NCBI RefSeq assembly: GCF_029868385.1
Contig: NZ_JARWNX010000029.1
Span: 62,001-126,000, forward strand
Origin: Nocardia cyriacigeorgica
GTDB taxonomy: Bacteria; Actinomycetota; Actinomycetes; Mycobacteriales; Mycobacteriaceae
Length of the DNA stretch: 64,000 nucleotides
Direction of reading: 5' to 3'
A model generated the notes under the pieces. That model was not told the origin of the DNA. It was given only the letters and a program-made list of their open reading frames with translations, and did no database searches. Shown here piece after piece: positions 1 to 7,935 of the stretch; the stretch's first letter is position 1; every line of letters starts with the position of its first letter. Position numbers and translations under genes: made by a program.

Positions 1-216
1 TGCTGGGTGCACTGAAGGACCCAGCCACACCCTCCACCGAACCGAGAAAGGAACTACAACAGTGTGACGTCGACTGCTGCCCAGACTCACCTGGGGGTTC
101 GTCGTCGAAGTCACGCCGAGGCACTGATCGGCTCCTGAACGCCCGCGGTGACGCGCTTGCAGAGGTCCGCGCCGAACCGATCCACCTCTGGTGCCGCAGC
201 TCACTGAACCTCCGCG

Positions 217-312
217 TCCTCCGATCGGCTCCCACAGGATCAGCTCGTTCCGCTTGCCGCCCATGACGGCGATGGCGGCGTCCAGCCCGCACGTGACGGT
301 CTTCCGCTTCAT
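217..312 (-). pseudogene. Truncated HxlR-family transcriptional regulator (N-terminal relic)
   Basis: Reading leftwards from an ATG at 312, the first 32 codons give the start of an HxlR winged-helix regulator: MKRKTVTCGLDAAIAVMGGK followed by a LILWE motif, including the conserved early Cys and the GGK turn. After the GG at about 217 the expected RRF-x-ELRR recognition helix is missing. The same frame stays open to the window edge but reads as Gly/Arg-rich nonsense, so the gene is truncated or fused to foreign sequence by a deletion. HxlR regulators usually sit divergent from a small oxidoreductase they control, and here the divergent neighbour starts at 506. The family call is good; the exact damage is inferred. 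Confidence 0.6.
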
Positions 313-336
313 CCACACTCCCACTAACGAGAAGGT

Positions 337-356
337 TACTAACAGACAAATTAGTA
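337..356. promoter_or_regulatory. Inverted repeat, possible HxlR operator
   Basis: TACTAA (337-342) and TTAGTA (351-356) form a perfect 6-bp inverted repeat with an 8-bp spacer. It lies in an AT-rich patch between the HxlR relic and the oxidoreductase at 506. HxlR-type regulators bind such imperfect AT-rich dyads between divergent genes. The link to a regulator is inferred; the regulator itself is broken here. Confidence 0.35.
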
Positions 357-505
357 GGTACTTGTTGAACTTTCCGCGACCTTCCATGATCGACGTTGAG
401 ACCTCGCAGACCTGTACGGACCGCTGCGGATCGGCACGCGTTCGCCGTGCCGAGCGCCATCAACACCACAAATCCGCGACCTACTTGTGAACTGGAGCAC
501 GACAT

Positions 506-1399
506 ATGGCTGAGAACGACCACACGCCGGTGACCGTCATCGGACTGGGCTCGATGGGTTCGGCGCTGGCCGAGGCCTTCATCGGCGCCGGGCACCCGAC
601 GACGGTGTGGAACCGCACCGCGGGCAAAGCCGGACCACTGGTCGACAAGGGAGCAGTTGCCGCGCCAGCGGTGCAGGAAGCGGTCACCGCGAGCCCGCTG
701 GTGATCGTCTGCCTGTCTACCTACGACGCCACGATCGACACGTTGGAGCACGCCGGAACCGAACTGGCCGGGCGCACTCTGGTCACCCTGAATACCGGCA
801 CCCCGGACGGTGCCCGCCGAATGGCCGACTGGGCAAGCGGGCGCGGAGCCAGATTCCTCGATGGCGCGATCAAGAACGTGCCCATGGCGGTGGGCAAGCC
901 GGACACGCTGCTGTACTACAGCGGCAACAAGGCGGTCTTCACCGAGCACGAGGCGACCTTGCGGGTGCTGGGCGGCGACACGGTCCACCTGGGTGAGGAA
1001 CCCGACCTGGCCGCTCTGTACGAGATGGCCGTGGGCGGGGTCCTACTGCCGTCCCTGCTCGCCTTCTTCCAGGGAAGCGCCTACGTCACTGCCCGTGGCC
1101 TGCAAGCCGGCACCCTGGTGCGCTACACCGCCAAGTGGCTGGAGATGATCATTTCCGCTCTTCCGCACCTGGCTGAGCAGATCGACACCGGCGACTACAC
1201 CGTCCCTATCGGCGCCACCGTGGGCATCTTCGCGGAGGCCCTCGCCGAGGAGAGCCACTACGGTCAGCGGGAACATGTCGACGTCTCGTGGCGGGCCCCC
1301 ATCCACCACATCCTCAACCGTGCCATCGCCGACGGTCACCGCGACGACAGCATCTCAGCGTTGGTCGAAGTACTCAGGAAGCCTGAACAAGTGGCCTGA
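506..1399 (+). CDS. NAD(P)-dependent oxidoreductase, imine-reductase-like
   Basis: The 297-residue protein starts with a Rossmann fold, VIGLGSMGSALAEAF at residues 11-25, followed by VWNR, where the Arg suggests NADP preference. This is typical of the 6-phosphogluconate/beta-hydroxyacid dehydrogenase superfamily. The C-terminal half contains a long helix and an H-Y-G-Q-x-E segment, with total length near 295, as in imine reductase-like enzymes rather than 3-hydroxyisobutyrate dehydrogenases. Such cytosolic enzymes reduce imines or related carbonyl groups; the natural substrate is not predictable. ATG at 506 is chosen because the Rossmann strand begins soon after it. It lies divergent from an HxlR relic that may once have controlled it. 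Codon use looks normal and the gene appears intact. Confidence 0.8.
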   Translation: MAENDHTPVTVIGLGSMGSALAEAFIGAGHPTTVWNRTAGKAGPLVDKGAVAAPAVQEAVTASPLVIVCLSTYDATIDTLEHAGTELAGRTLVTLNTGTPDGARRMADWASGRGARFLDGAIKNVPMAVGKPDTLLYYSGNKAVFTEHEATLRVLGGDTVHLGEEPDLAALYEMAVGGVLLPSLLAFFQGSAYVTARGLQAGTLVRYTAKWLEMIISALPHLAEQIDTGDYTVPIGATVGIFAEALAEESHYGQREHVDVSWRAPIHHILNRAIADGHRDDSISALVEVLRKPEQVA

Positions 1400-1494
1400 C
1401 ACCCCAATGATCGGCACCGTGGGACGTCCCTGGTGCCGATTCGCCCAGCAGCAGCCGCGCACACGGCCCAGTCCTCGACATCCGTCCCGTCCGT

Positions 1495-2228
1495 CACCAC
1501 GAACACGTTTCGGATCATCCGCCTGGACACCGGTACCCAACTACGCGAAGAAGGGCCAGCTGCCGCTGCCGGCGGGGAACGCACGGGATCTTATGCCGGC
1601 AGTGGGTGAACGCGGGGTGGCTCGTGCGGTAGGTGCTGGACAACGAGGTTGAAGAGTATCGGCTGTCTGCGCACGGGTGGGCGCTTTGGAGATCGCGGGC
1701 CGGGTAACTGGTTCTCGTACGCGGGTGTCGGAAACGCGGGTACGGACCTTGCTGGACGCGGTGGAGCGGTTGGCTCAGGACGCCGATCCGGACGTGATAG
1801 CGCGGATCGCACGCGTGGAGTCGGAGATCCGGGGACGGCAGCGGGAGTTGGAGCGGCCCGAACGCGGGGGCGCACTCCCGGCCGTGGAGGACGATCGGCT
1901 GATGGAGGAGACGGAGAACCTGCTGCACCTGGCGCAGGAGCTGCCGGCGGACTTCGCTCGGGTGGCCTAGTCGATCAATGCTGTGCAACGGGATGCCGTC
2001 GCCGATCTCCGGCAGGATGTGCGGCCGACGGGTGAGGTGTTGCGGGAGGTGATGACCGGGCTACACCGATGGATGCCCGGCTCGCGCTCGGCCAGCAGAT
2101 CGAGCCGCTGCGCCGCTTGCATCAGGTATCTGCGCCAGTCGTTGAGTGATCCCCGTCCACCGCAACCGCCCGCACCGTTGGCCGAGTGGAGTGAGGAGAT
2201 AATCCCGGACACGGACACCCGGGCATAG
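1495..2228 (+). pseudogene. Decayed DUF3375 gene (JetA-like, Wadjet anti-plasmid system)
   Basis: Protein segments in successive frames join into one DUF3375-like stretch. One frame gives GQLPLPAGNARDLM up to about 1595. After a frame change RQWVNAGWLVR follows, then an in-frame TAG at 1630-1632, then VLDNEVEEYRLSAHGWAL. A second frame change near 1677 leads to a helical region ending ELPADFARVA, a TAG at 1968-1970, and then RPTGEVLREVMTG in the same frame. The W-x3-GWL, EEYxL-x-A and ELPADFARV blocks are what I expect of DUF3375 proteins, which are JetA in the Wadjet complex. With two stops and two frame changes it cannot make a full protein. No jetB, jetC or jetD follows. The family call is by eye, not by search. 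Confidence 0.55.
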
Positions 2229-2282
2229 AGTGGGACGAATTATGTTGCGCTGGAGGTACATCTGACCCAGTTCGCAACCAGA

Positions 2283-2642
2283 GTGGACAGCGTCGACATC
2301 GCGGACGCTTTCGGTACAGCGGCCCAGGACATCCGCCGTCCTGTCGATCTACTCGAGCTTGCGCATCGCGCAGGAATGACCGAGGCCGAAATCATTGTCA
2401 CGGTCGAGGCGATCCGGCCGGATCGGGCTCGGTGGCGATTCGCGTTCGGTGGAGTGACGGTAGTGCTGGCAGCGTTGCGGAGGCGATGGAAGGTGCCGGT
2501 ACGTGGGTCGAACAGCAGGCCGAAGTCAGCTCAGTATTTCAGCTGTTGGGTCGGGGCCTCGGGACAGGGTGTTGGGCAACGCCCGAATGAAGGGAGTATT
2601 AGGGCTTCTATTCCAGGGTGTTCATTCAGCCCTGGGTTCTAG
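2283..2642 (+). CDS. Hypothetical ORF, possibly a relic
   Basis: A 119-residue reading frame opens with GTG at 2283. The first 75 residues look protein-like, with an amphipathic helix around residues 18-40 (DLLELAHRAGMTEAE) and a hydrophobic segment near 55-65. The last 40 residues are rich in Ser, Gly and Arg and look non-coding. No family is recognised. It lies between the JetA relic and the tRNA-Ala in a decayed accessory stretch, so it may be a truncated gene. The alternative is chance coding potential. Confidence 0.25.
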   Translation: MDSVDIADAFGTAAQDIRRPVDLLELAHRAGMTEAEIIVTVEAIRPDRARWRFAFGGVTVVLAALRRRWKVPVRGSNSRPKSAQYFSCWVGASGQGVGQRPNEGSIRASIPGCSFSPGF

Positions 2643-2653
2643 TAGTGACCCTA

Positions 2654-2729
2654 TGGTGGAGCTAAGGGGAATCGAACCCCTGACCTTCTCGATGCGAACG
2701 AGACGCGCTACCAACTGCGCTATAGCCCC
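2654..2729 (-). tRNA. tRNA-Ala (CGC)
   Basis: The minus strand folds as a full 76-nt cloverleaf with the CCA end encoded. The acceptor stem GGGGCTA pairs with TAGCTCC and includes the G3:U70 wobble pair that identifies alanine tRNA. The anticodon stem TCTCG/CGAGA holds the loop TTCGCAT, giving anticodon CGC. The T-arm contains GGTTCGAATCC. It reads GCG codons, common in this high-GC genome. A decayed accessory stretch lies on its 3' side, which is compatible with a past integration site. Confidence 0.97.
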
Positions 2730-2811
2730 GGTGCGGTTCCTGGCGGGAACCGCGCTGTGACACTGTAGCAGGAGGCGGGCCGCGAATCCGAATCGGGCCC
2801 GCCACCTGCGG

Positions 2812-3990
2812 TTATTGGCCGGCGGCTCGGCGCATGTCGCCGCCGGCGGCGCGGTTGCGGACGGCGCGGGCGGCGGTGGCGTCGAAGGCTTCGAGGTGTT
2901 CGAAGGCCGGGTCTTCGTCGTCGGTCTCGAGGAGGTCGGAGCGGCGGCGCAGGGCGCGGGCGGTGTCGCGGTCCATGCCGCGGCGGGGGGCGGGGGCCGC
3001 CTGCTCGGTGCCTTCCTGTTCCGGGCGCTGGGTGCGCGCGAGCCTGGCACTGCGACGGCGGCGGATGTCTTCTTCCATCCTGACCTGCTTGCGCAGATAG
3101 GCCAGGTAGGTGACGAGGACGCCCGCGGCAAGGCCGCAACCCCACCAGAAGGTCGGGGCGATCGCCACGGCCAGTGCGCCACACAGGATCGTGCCGAGCA
3201 GCAGGCCGAGCACGGCTCGCTGGCGGAAGGTGTAGCGCGCGGCGCGGGCGATGGCGTCGGCTTCCGGGTCGAAGCCGCCGCGGCCGCGCCGGGTGGGGAT
3301 GAAATCGGTGTCCTCGGCGTCGTCGGTGTCGTGATCGGCGTCGGCCACGGCGGGCAGCGCCGCACGCGCGGGTGGTATCCGGGCCGATACGGGATCGGGC
3401 TCGGAATCCGCGGCGTCATGATCGGCACGACTGTTGTAGTCGTCGTGGTCGGCCTCGTCGTCACCGTCGGCGTAATCGGCACGGTTGCCGCGATCGGCAC
3501 GATGGTGGTCGTCACGGTCGTCGTATTCGGCACCGTCGGCACGACTATCGGCCTCGGCGTCATCGGACACATCCGCATCGTCGATATCGGCCTCGGCCGC
3601 ATCCGTATCGTCGAGGTCCGTCTCGACCACCGCGCGGCGCGTGGCGGTCGAGCGACCGGACGTGCCGGTCTCTGTGACGTCTCCCGGCGTGTTCTGTTCC
3701 TCGTCAGCCTCGGTGACGGGCTCGTCGGCCGAAGTCGTCATCCGATCCTCCGCATCATCGCTGTGGGGACGCTTTCTCTGCACTCGTCTCGGCCGCCAAT
3801 CGGGGTCGCTCTCGTGCCCGGCGGCGGGCCCGGACCTGGTGCGCCGCTTGGAACCTCCGCGATGCAGCACCCGGGTGGCGAGTGCCGTGTCGGTGGTCTG
3901 CCGGATCCGGGGATGCCGGTCGGCGAGTATCGGGAACAGGACGAAGACCCACAGTACGACCAGGCCGATCCACAAGATCGAATTCGGCAT
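2812..3990 (-). CDS. sepX: Divisome membrane protein SepX/GlpR (receptor for Glp)
   Basis: The 392-residue protein begins MPNSILWIGLVVLWVFVLF, an N-terminal membrane anchor, followed by PILADRHPRIR and the conserved ALATRVLHRGG segment. These features define the actinobacterial SepX/GlpR family. A long acidic, low-complexity region full of Asp, Ala and Tyr follows at about residues 90-240. A pair of hydrophobic helices sits near residues 290-340 (AVLGLLLGTILCGALAVAIA), and the tail is basic. In Corynebacterium this receptor recruits the gephyrin-like protein Glp to the FtsZ ring; in Streptomyces SepX stabilises division septa. The partner gene lies two genes upstream in the same operon. ATG at 3990 is chosen because the anchor starts there. 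Upstream in-frame codons are Pro/Arg-rich and unlikely to be coding. Confidence 0.85.
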   Translation of the reverse strand: MPNSILWIGLVVLWVFVLFPILADRHPRIRQTTDTALATRVLHRGGSKRRTRSGPAAGHESDPDWRPRRVQRKRPHSDDAEDRMTTSADEPVTEADEEQNTPGDVTETGTSGRSTATRRAVVETDLDDTDAAEADIDDADVSDDAEADSRADGAEYDDRDDHHRADRGNRADYADGDDEADHDDYNSRADHDAADSEPDPVSARIPPARAALPAVADADHDTDDAEDTDFIPTRRGRGGFDPEADAIARAARYTFRQRAVLGLLLGTILCGALAVAIAPTFWWGCGLAAGVLVTYLAYLRKQVRMEEDIRRRRSARLARTQRPEQEGTEQAAPAPRRGMDRDTARALRRRSDLLETDDEDPAFEHLEAFDATAARAVRNRAAGGDMRRAAGQ

Positions 3991-4246
3991 CGCCGTCAGC
4001 ACCTCCGTCCCCGCCTGATCCAGTTCCGACCCACGCCCCGCGCCCCGTCGCGGTGACTGTCCGGCTGCCGCACAGGCGCTGCGGCATGGTCGCCGGGCGG
4101 GTTGCAGGCTCCCTGCCGATGGCGCAGGGCGCACCACCGACGTCCGTAGGTTAATTCCGGGTAGGAGCATGATCCGGCAGGCGCGCCGTGCACATCCGCC
4201 ACACCCGTCACATTTCCACCATTGCGGCCCGTCGTCGGGCCCGCTC
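3991..4246. other. Intergenic region between sepX and rimJ-like gene
   Basis: These 256 bases separate two minus-strand genes in an otherwise tight operon, so sepX may have its own promoter here. I see no clear hairpin, repeat or small gene. Confidence 0.3.
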
Positions 4247-4906
4247 TCACAGCAGCGTCAACCGGCCTTCCCGTGCCAGCCGGTCCACGACGGTCCCGGC
4301 CACCTCTTCCACGGTCAGGCCGACCAGTAGATGATCACGCCACGCCCCGTCGACGTCCAGATAGCGGCGGAGCAGGCCTTCTTCCCGGAATCCGACATTG
4401 CGCAGCACCGCCTGGCTTGCCATGTTCTCCGGCCGCACCGTCGCCTCGACCCGATGCAGCCCGACCGCCCCGAAGCAGTGGTCGAGGCCGAGCGCCAAGG
4501 CCGCGGTCGCCACGCCCTGGCCGCCGAGATCCTTGGCCACCCAGTAGCCGATCCAGGCCGAGCGCAATGCCCCGCGCACGATATTGCCGACGGTCAACTG
4601 CCCGCTGAACGCCCCATCCACCTCGATGACCAGCGGGATCATCGCGCCACGCCGGGCTTCGGCCTTCAGGCTCGACCACAGCGACGGCCAGTTGGAGGCA
4701 TGGTTGCGCGCTTCCCACGCACCACGGCCGGTCGGCTCCCACGGCTCGAGATGATCCTGGTCCCGCAATCGGATCCGGCTCCACGCGGCCGCGTCGCGCA
4801 GCCGCACCGGCCGCAGGGCCACCTGTCCGGCCGCGACCCGCACCGGGCCGAGATGTGCGGGCCATCCGGGATGTTGGGTGGCCCGGAAGACGTTCATGGT
4901 CTCCAC
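4247..4906 (-). CDS. rimJ: GNAT acetyltransferase, RimJ/RimL type
   Basis: The 219-residue protein has the RimJ/RimL layout: LRPVRLRDAAAWSRIR near residue 30, an acceptor region with IGYWVAKDLGGQGVATAAL around residues 118-136 forming the acetyl-CoA pyrophosphate loop (Q-x-x-G-x-A), and HRVEATVRPENMASQAVLRNVGF-type sequence near 150-172. RimJ-like enzymes N-acetylate ribosomal proteins or other N-termini; the target here is unknown. It follows glp immediately: the GTG at 4906 is 2 bp after the glp stop, and an ATG lies three codons further in, so translation is probably coupled. The galU-glp-rimJ-sepX order is shared with mycobacteria and suggests a role in envelope growth or division. Confidence 0.85.
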   Translation of the reverse strand: METMNVFRATQHPGWPAHLGPVRVAAGQVALRPVRLRDAAAWSRIRLRDQDHLEPWEPTGRGAWEARNHASNWPSLWSSLKAEARRGAMIPLVIEVDGAFSGQLTVGNIVRGALRSAWIGYWVAKDLGGQGVATAALALGLDHCFGAVGLHRVEATVRPENMASQAVLRNVGFREEGLLRRYLDVDGAWRDHLLVGLTVEEVAGTVVDRLAREGRLTLL

Positions 4907-4908
4907 GT

Positions 4909-6168
4909 TCAGCCGCGCTGTGCGAGGAAGGCGACCTGGACCTCGTCGCCGGTCCGGATCTCGGTGTCGTCGGGATCGACGACGATGAGGCTGTTCGCCT
5001 CGGCCAGCGTCGCCAGCAGATGCGAGGACGCGCCCGCACCGGAGCCGAGCGGCTGCACCAGATATTCGCCGGTGGCTTCATCACGCATCAGCTGTGCGCG
5101 CAGATAGCCCTTGCGGCCCGCCATGGATTGGATCGGAGTGATCGTGCGGGCGTGCACGATTCGCCGCATCGGCTGGCGACGTCCGAGCGCAATCCTGATC
5201 AGCGGCCGCACCATCACCTCGAACACCACCAGCGCACCGACCGGATTGGACGGCAGCAGGAAGGTCGGCACCTCGTCGCGACCGAGCCGCCCGAAACCCT
5301 GCACCGATCCAGGATGCATGGCGACCCTGGCGATCTCGAGTTCACCGAGCCCCTCCAAGGCTTCACGCACCTGTTCGGACGCCCAGCCGCCGACAGCGCC
5401 CGCGATCACCACGACCTCCGAACGCACCAGCTGACCTTCGACCACATCACGCAGCCGACGCGGATCGGCGTCGACGATGCCCACCCGGTTGACGTCGGCG
5501 CCCGCATCGCGCGCGGCCGCGGCCAGCGCGTAGGAGTTCACGTCGTAGACCTGGCCGGGGCCGGGCGTGCGGTCGATATCGATCAGTTCCGCGCCCACCG
5601 AGATGACCGACAGCCGCGGCCGCGGATGGACGAGCACCTTGTCCTGGCCGACAGCGGCGAGCAGGCCGACCTGCGCCGCGCCGATGATGGTTCCCGCGCG
5701 CACGGCGACATCGCCCGGCTGCACATCGTCACCGATGCGGCGCACGTAATCGCCGGAACGCACCGGCTCGTAGACCTTGATCCGCGCGCGACCGCCGTCG
5801 GTGAAGTCGATCGGCAGCACCGCGTCGGCCAGCGTCGGCAGTGGGGCGCCGGTGTCGACGCGCACCGTCTGGCGTGGCTGCAACCGAATCGGCTGACGCG
5901 ATCCGGCGACGACCTCACCGACCACCGGCAGCGTCAGATCGACGAGTTCGCCTTCTTCATCACGGATTTCGGCTCCCGCCGAGGCGACGTCGACGCTGCG
6001 CACCGCATAGCCGTCGATGGCGGCCTGGTCGAAGCCGGGCAGTGGTCGTTCGGTGACCACGTCCTCGGCACACAGCAGGCCCTGCGCCTCGGAAATCGCG
6101 ACCCGGACCGGTCGGGGCGCGACCGCCGCAGCGGTCACCTTGATCTGCTGATCCTCAACCGAGCGCAT
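4909..6168 (-). CDS. glp: Gephyrin-like molybdotransferase homologue Glp (MoeA family)
   Basis: The 419-residue protein has the four-domain MoeA layout: N-terminal PLPGFDQAAIDGYAVRS, a beta-barrel domain, the MPT-binding fold (SVISVGAELI, YDVNSYALAAAA) and a C-terminal MoeA domain. Residues needed for molybdate insertion look altered. The usual GGVSxGxxD loop reads AGAVGGWASE, KPGKP reads HPGSV, and PGNP reads PSNP. These changes fit the actinobacterial paralogue Glp, which binds FtsZ and the membrane receptor GlpR/SepX, rather than an active molybdenum insertase. The receptor gene lies downstream in the same operon and galU is upstream. The loss of activity is inferred from motifs. ATG at 6168 is supported by the conserved N-terminus that follows. 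Confidence 0.85.
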   Translation of the reverse strand: MRSVEDQQIKVTAAAVAPRPVRVAISEAQGLLCAEDVVTERPLPGFDQAAIDGYAVRSVDVASAGAEIRDEEGELVDLTLPVVGEVVAGSRQPIRLQPRQTVRVDTGAPLPTLADAVLPIDFTDGGRARIKVYEPVRSGDYVRRIGDDVQPGDVAVRAGTIIGAAQVGLLAAVGQDKVLVHPRPRLSVISVGAELIDIDRTPGPGQVYDVNSYALAAAARDAGADVNRVGIVDADPRRLRDVVEGQLVRSEVVVIAGAVGGWASEQVREALEGLGELEIARVAMHPGSVQGFGRLGRDEVPTFLLPSNPVGALVVFEVMVRPLIRIALGRRQPMRRIVHARTITPIQSMAGRKGYLRAQLMRDEATGEYLVQPLGSGAGASSHLLATLAEANSLIVVDPDDTEIRTGDEVQVAFLAQRG

Positions 6169-6208
6169 CCAGCCCTTCCCGATCTCCCTCGCCCATCGGG
6201 CGATCTCC

Positions 6209-7168
6209 CTATGCCGTCACCTGCGGATCCCAGTCCGGACCGAGCCGATGCTGCAACCATTCACGCAGTGCCGGACCGTATTCCTCCCGCTCCAGCGCGA
6301 AATCCACCGCAGCACGAAGATAGCCGCCCGGGTTGCCCAGATCGTGGCGCGACCCACGGTGAACCACCACATGCACCGGATGACCCTCGGCGATCAGCAA
6401 TGCGATCGCGTCGGTCACCTGCAATTCGCCGCCCGCGCCCGGCTCGATCCGGCGCAGCGCGTCGAAGATCGCACGGTCGAGCAGGTATCGACCGGCCGCG
6501 GCGTAGGTCGAGGGCGCGTCGGCCAGAGCGGGCTTCTCCACCATCCCGTTGACGCGCAACACATCCGGGTCGGCGACACCGGGTACCGGCTCCACGTCGA
6601 ATACGCCGTAGGCGCTCACCTGGTCCTTGGGGACGTCGATGGCGCACAGCACCGAACCGCCGCGTTCGCGCCGCACCCGGCTCATCACATCGAGCGCGCC
6701 GCAGGGCAACACCAGATCGTCGGGCAGCAGTACCGCGATGGCGTCCTCGTCGGCGTCCAGGGCACTTTCGGCCTGTGCGATCGCATGACCGAGCCCGAGC
6801 GGCTCCTCCTGCACCACCGAGGTGACATCGAGCAGGCCGGGCGCCTTGCGCACCTTTTCCAGCAGATGGAACTTGCCGCGTTCGGCGAGGGTGCTCTCCA
6901 GCACCAGATCCTCGACGAAATGGGCGACGACACCGTCCTTGCCCGGTGAGGTGACGATGACCAGCCGGTCGGCGCCGGATTCGGCCGCCTCGGCGGCGAC
7001 CAACTCGATACCGGGGGTGTCGACCACCGGCAGCAATTCCTTGGGCACCGTCTTGGTCGCCGGCAGGAACCGGGTCCCGAGCCCCGCCGCCGGTACGACC
7101 GCGGTACGGAAGCACGACTCCATCGCCGCACCCGCCGTCGTGCCGGGCTCGCCTGCCTTCGCTGTCAT
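6209..7168 (-). CDS. galU: UTP--glucose-1-phosphate uridylyltransferase GalU
   Basis: GalU makes UDP-glucose from UTP and glucose-1-phosphate in the cytosol, feeding trehalose, glycogen-like glucan and cell-wall sugar synthesis. The protein of about 319 residues shows the nucleotide-binding signature VVPAAGLGTRFLPATKTVPK near residue 25, ELLPVVDTP, the EKVRKAPGLLD region, LLPDDLV, and the VEKP and GGELQVTDAI motifs expected of the family. It is the first gene of the minus-strand operon galU-glp-rimJ-sepX. The start is uncertain: GTG at 7174, ATG at 7168 and ATG at 7121 are all possible. The short region to the divergent fau gene must hold both promoters. Confidence 0.93.
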   Translation of the reverse strand: MTAKAGEPGTTAGAAMESCFRTAVVPAAGLGTRFLPATKTVPKELLPVVDTPGIELVAAEAAESGADRLVIVTSPGKDGVVAHFVEDLVLESTLAERGKFHLLEKVRKAPGLLDVTSVVQEEPLGLGHAIAQAESALDADEDAIAVLLPDDLVLPCGALDVMSRVRRERGGSVLCAIDVPKDQVSAYGVFDVEPVPGVADPDVLRVNGMVEKPALADAPSTYAAAGRYLLDRAIFDALRRIEPGAGGELQVTDAIALLIAEGHPVHVVVHRGSRHDLGNPGGYLRAAVDFALEREEYGPALREWLQHRLGPDWDPQVTA

Positions 7169-7240
7169 ATGCACACCTTATCCATCTGATACGTCGTCCA
7201 AGTCTGCTTCGCCGCGGCGCGATATCCGCACGAGCCTAGG

Positions 7241-7834
7241 GTGATCACCGTGAACATGCCCGGTGAGCGCGACAAACATGCCTGGCGGTCGGAGATTCTC
7301 GCGCAGCGGGCCGCCGTACCGGACACCGACCATGCCGCGGAGGCGTCCGCGCTGGCAGCGACGGCCCGGCAAATCGATACCGGCAAATGGGTGTGCGCCT
7401 ACGTTCCGGTGCGCGGTGAGCCGGGATCGCTGGCCATGCTCGACGCCCTCCTTGCCACGGGCGCGCGGGTATTGCTGCCGGTGACGGGACCGCCGGGGCC
7501 GCTGGACTGGGCCGAATACACCGGCGGCGACAGCCTGCGCCGGGCGCGCTACGGCCTGCTCGAACCGAGCGGTCCCACCTCGGGCGTCGGCGCCGTCGGC
7601 CGCGCGAGTGTGATTCTCGTCCCGGCGCTGGCGGTGGATCGGCGCGGTGTGCGGCTCGGGCGCGGCGCGGGCTACTACGACCGGACGCTCGCGGCGGCCG
7701 ACCCCGCAGCCCGGCTGGTGGCCGTCGTCCGTGACGATGAGCTGGTCGAACGGCTACCGGAGGAACCACACGATCTGCGCATGGGCTGGGCGCTGACGCC
7801 GCGCGGCGGACTGCGCCGACTGGCCGGGCGTTGA
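7241..7834 (+). CDS. 5-formyltetrahydrofolate cyclo-ligase
   Basis: This cytosolic enzyme converts 5-formyltetrahydrofolate to 5,10-methenyltetrahydrofolate using ATP, returning the storage folate to the active pool. The 197-residue protein carries the family signature near its C-terminus: VILVPALAVDRRGVRLGRG followed by GAGYYDRTLA, the substrate and Mg-ATP loop. The N-terminal RSEILAQRAAV helix also matches. GTG at 7241 is taken as start; GTG 7250 or ATG 7256 are also possible. The gene is divergent from galU and heads the plus-strand run fau-fmdB-SAF-mscL, an order shared with mycobacteria. Confidence 0.92.
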   Translation: MITVNMPGERDKHAWRSEILAQRAAVPDTDHAAEASALAATARQIDTGKWVCAYVPVRGEPGSLAMLDALLATGARVLLPVTGPPGPLDWAEYTGGDSLRRARYGLLEPSGPTSGVGAVGRASVILVPALAVDRRGVRLGRGAGYYDRTLAAADPAARLVAVVRDDELVERLPEEPHDLRMGWALTPRGGLRRLAGR

Positions 7835-7935
7835 TCGCGGGCGGCGGGACCCGCGTGGCGGAATGAAAACCCGATTGGCGGCGTTGGCACTGTCGGCTGT
7901 AGAGTGCTAGATCGACGAACCCTGCGGAGGATCCT

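Noticed and set aside
191..490. A 99-residue plus-strand frame at the left end
   Set aside because: It runs opposite to the HxlR relic and through the operator region; composition is Pro/Arg/His-rich and it has no ribosome-binding site.
2815..4056. A 413-residue plus-strand frame rich in Val/Gly/Ile
   Set aside because: It is the mirror of the SepX gene, whose membrane anchor and conserved motifs are on the minus strand.
4855..6552. A 565-residue plus-strand frame
   Set aside because: Antisense to glp and the end of galU; composition is His/Arg/Asp-rich without domains.
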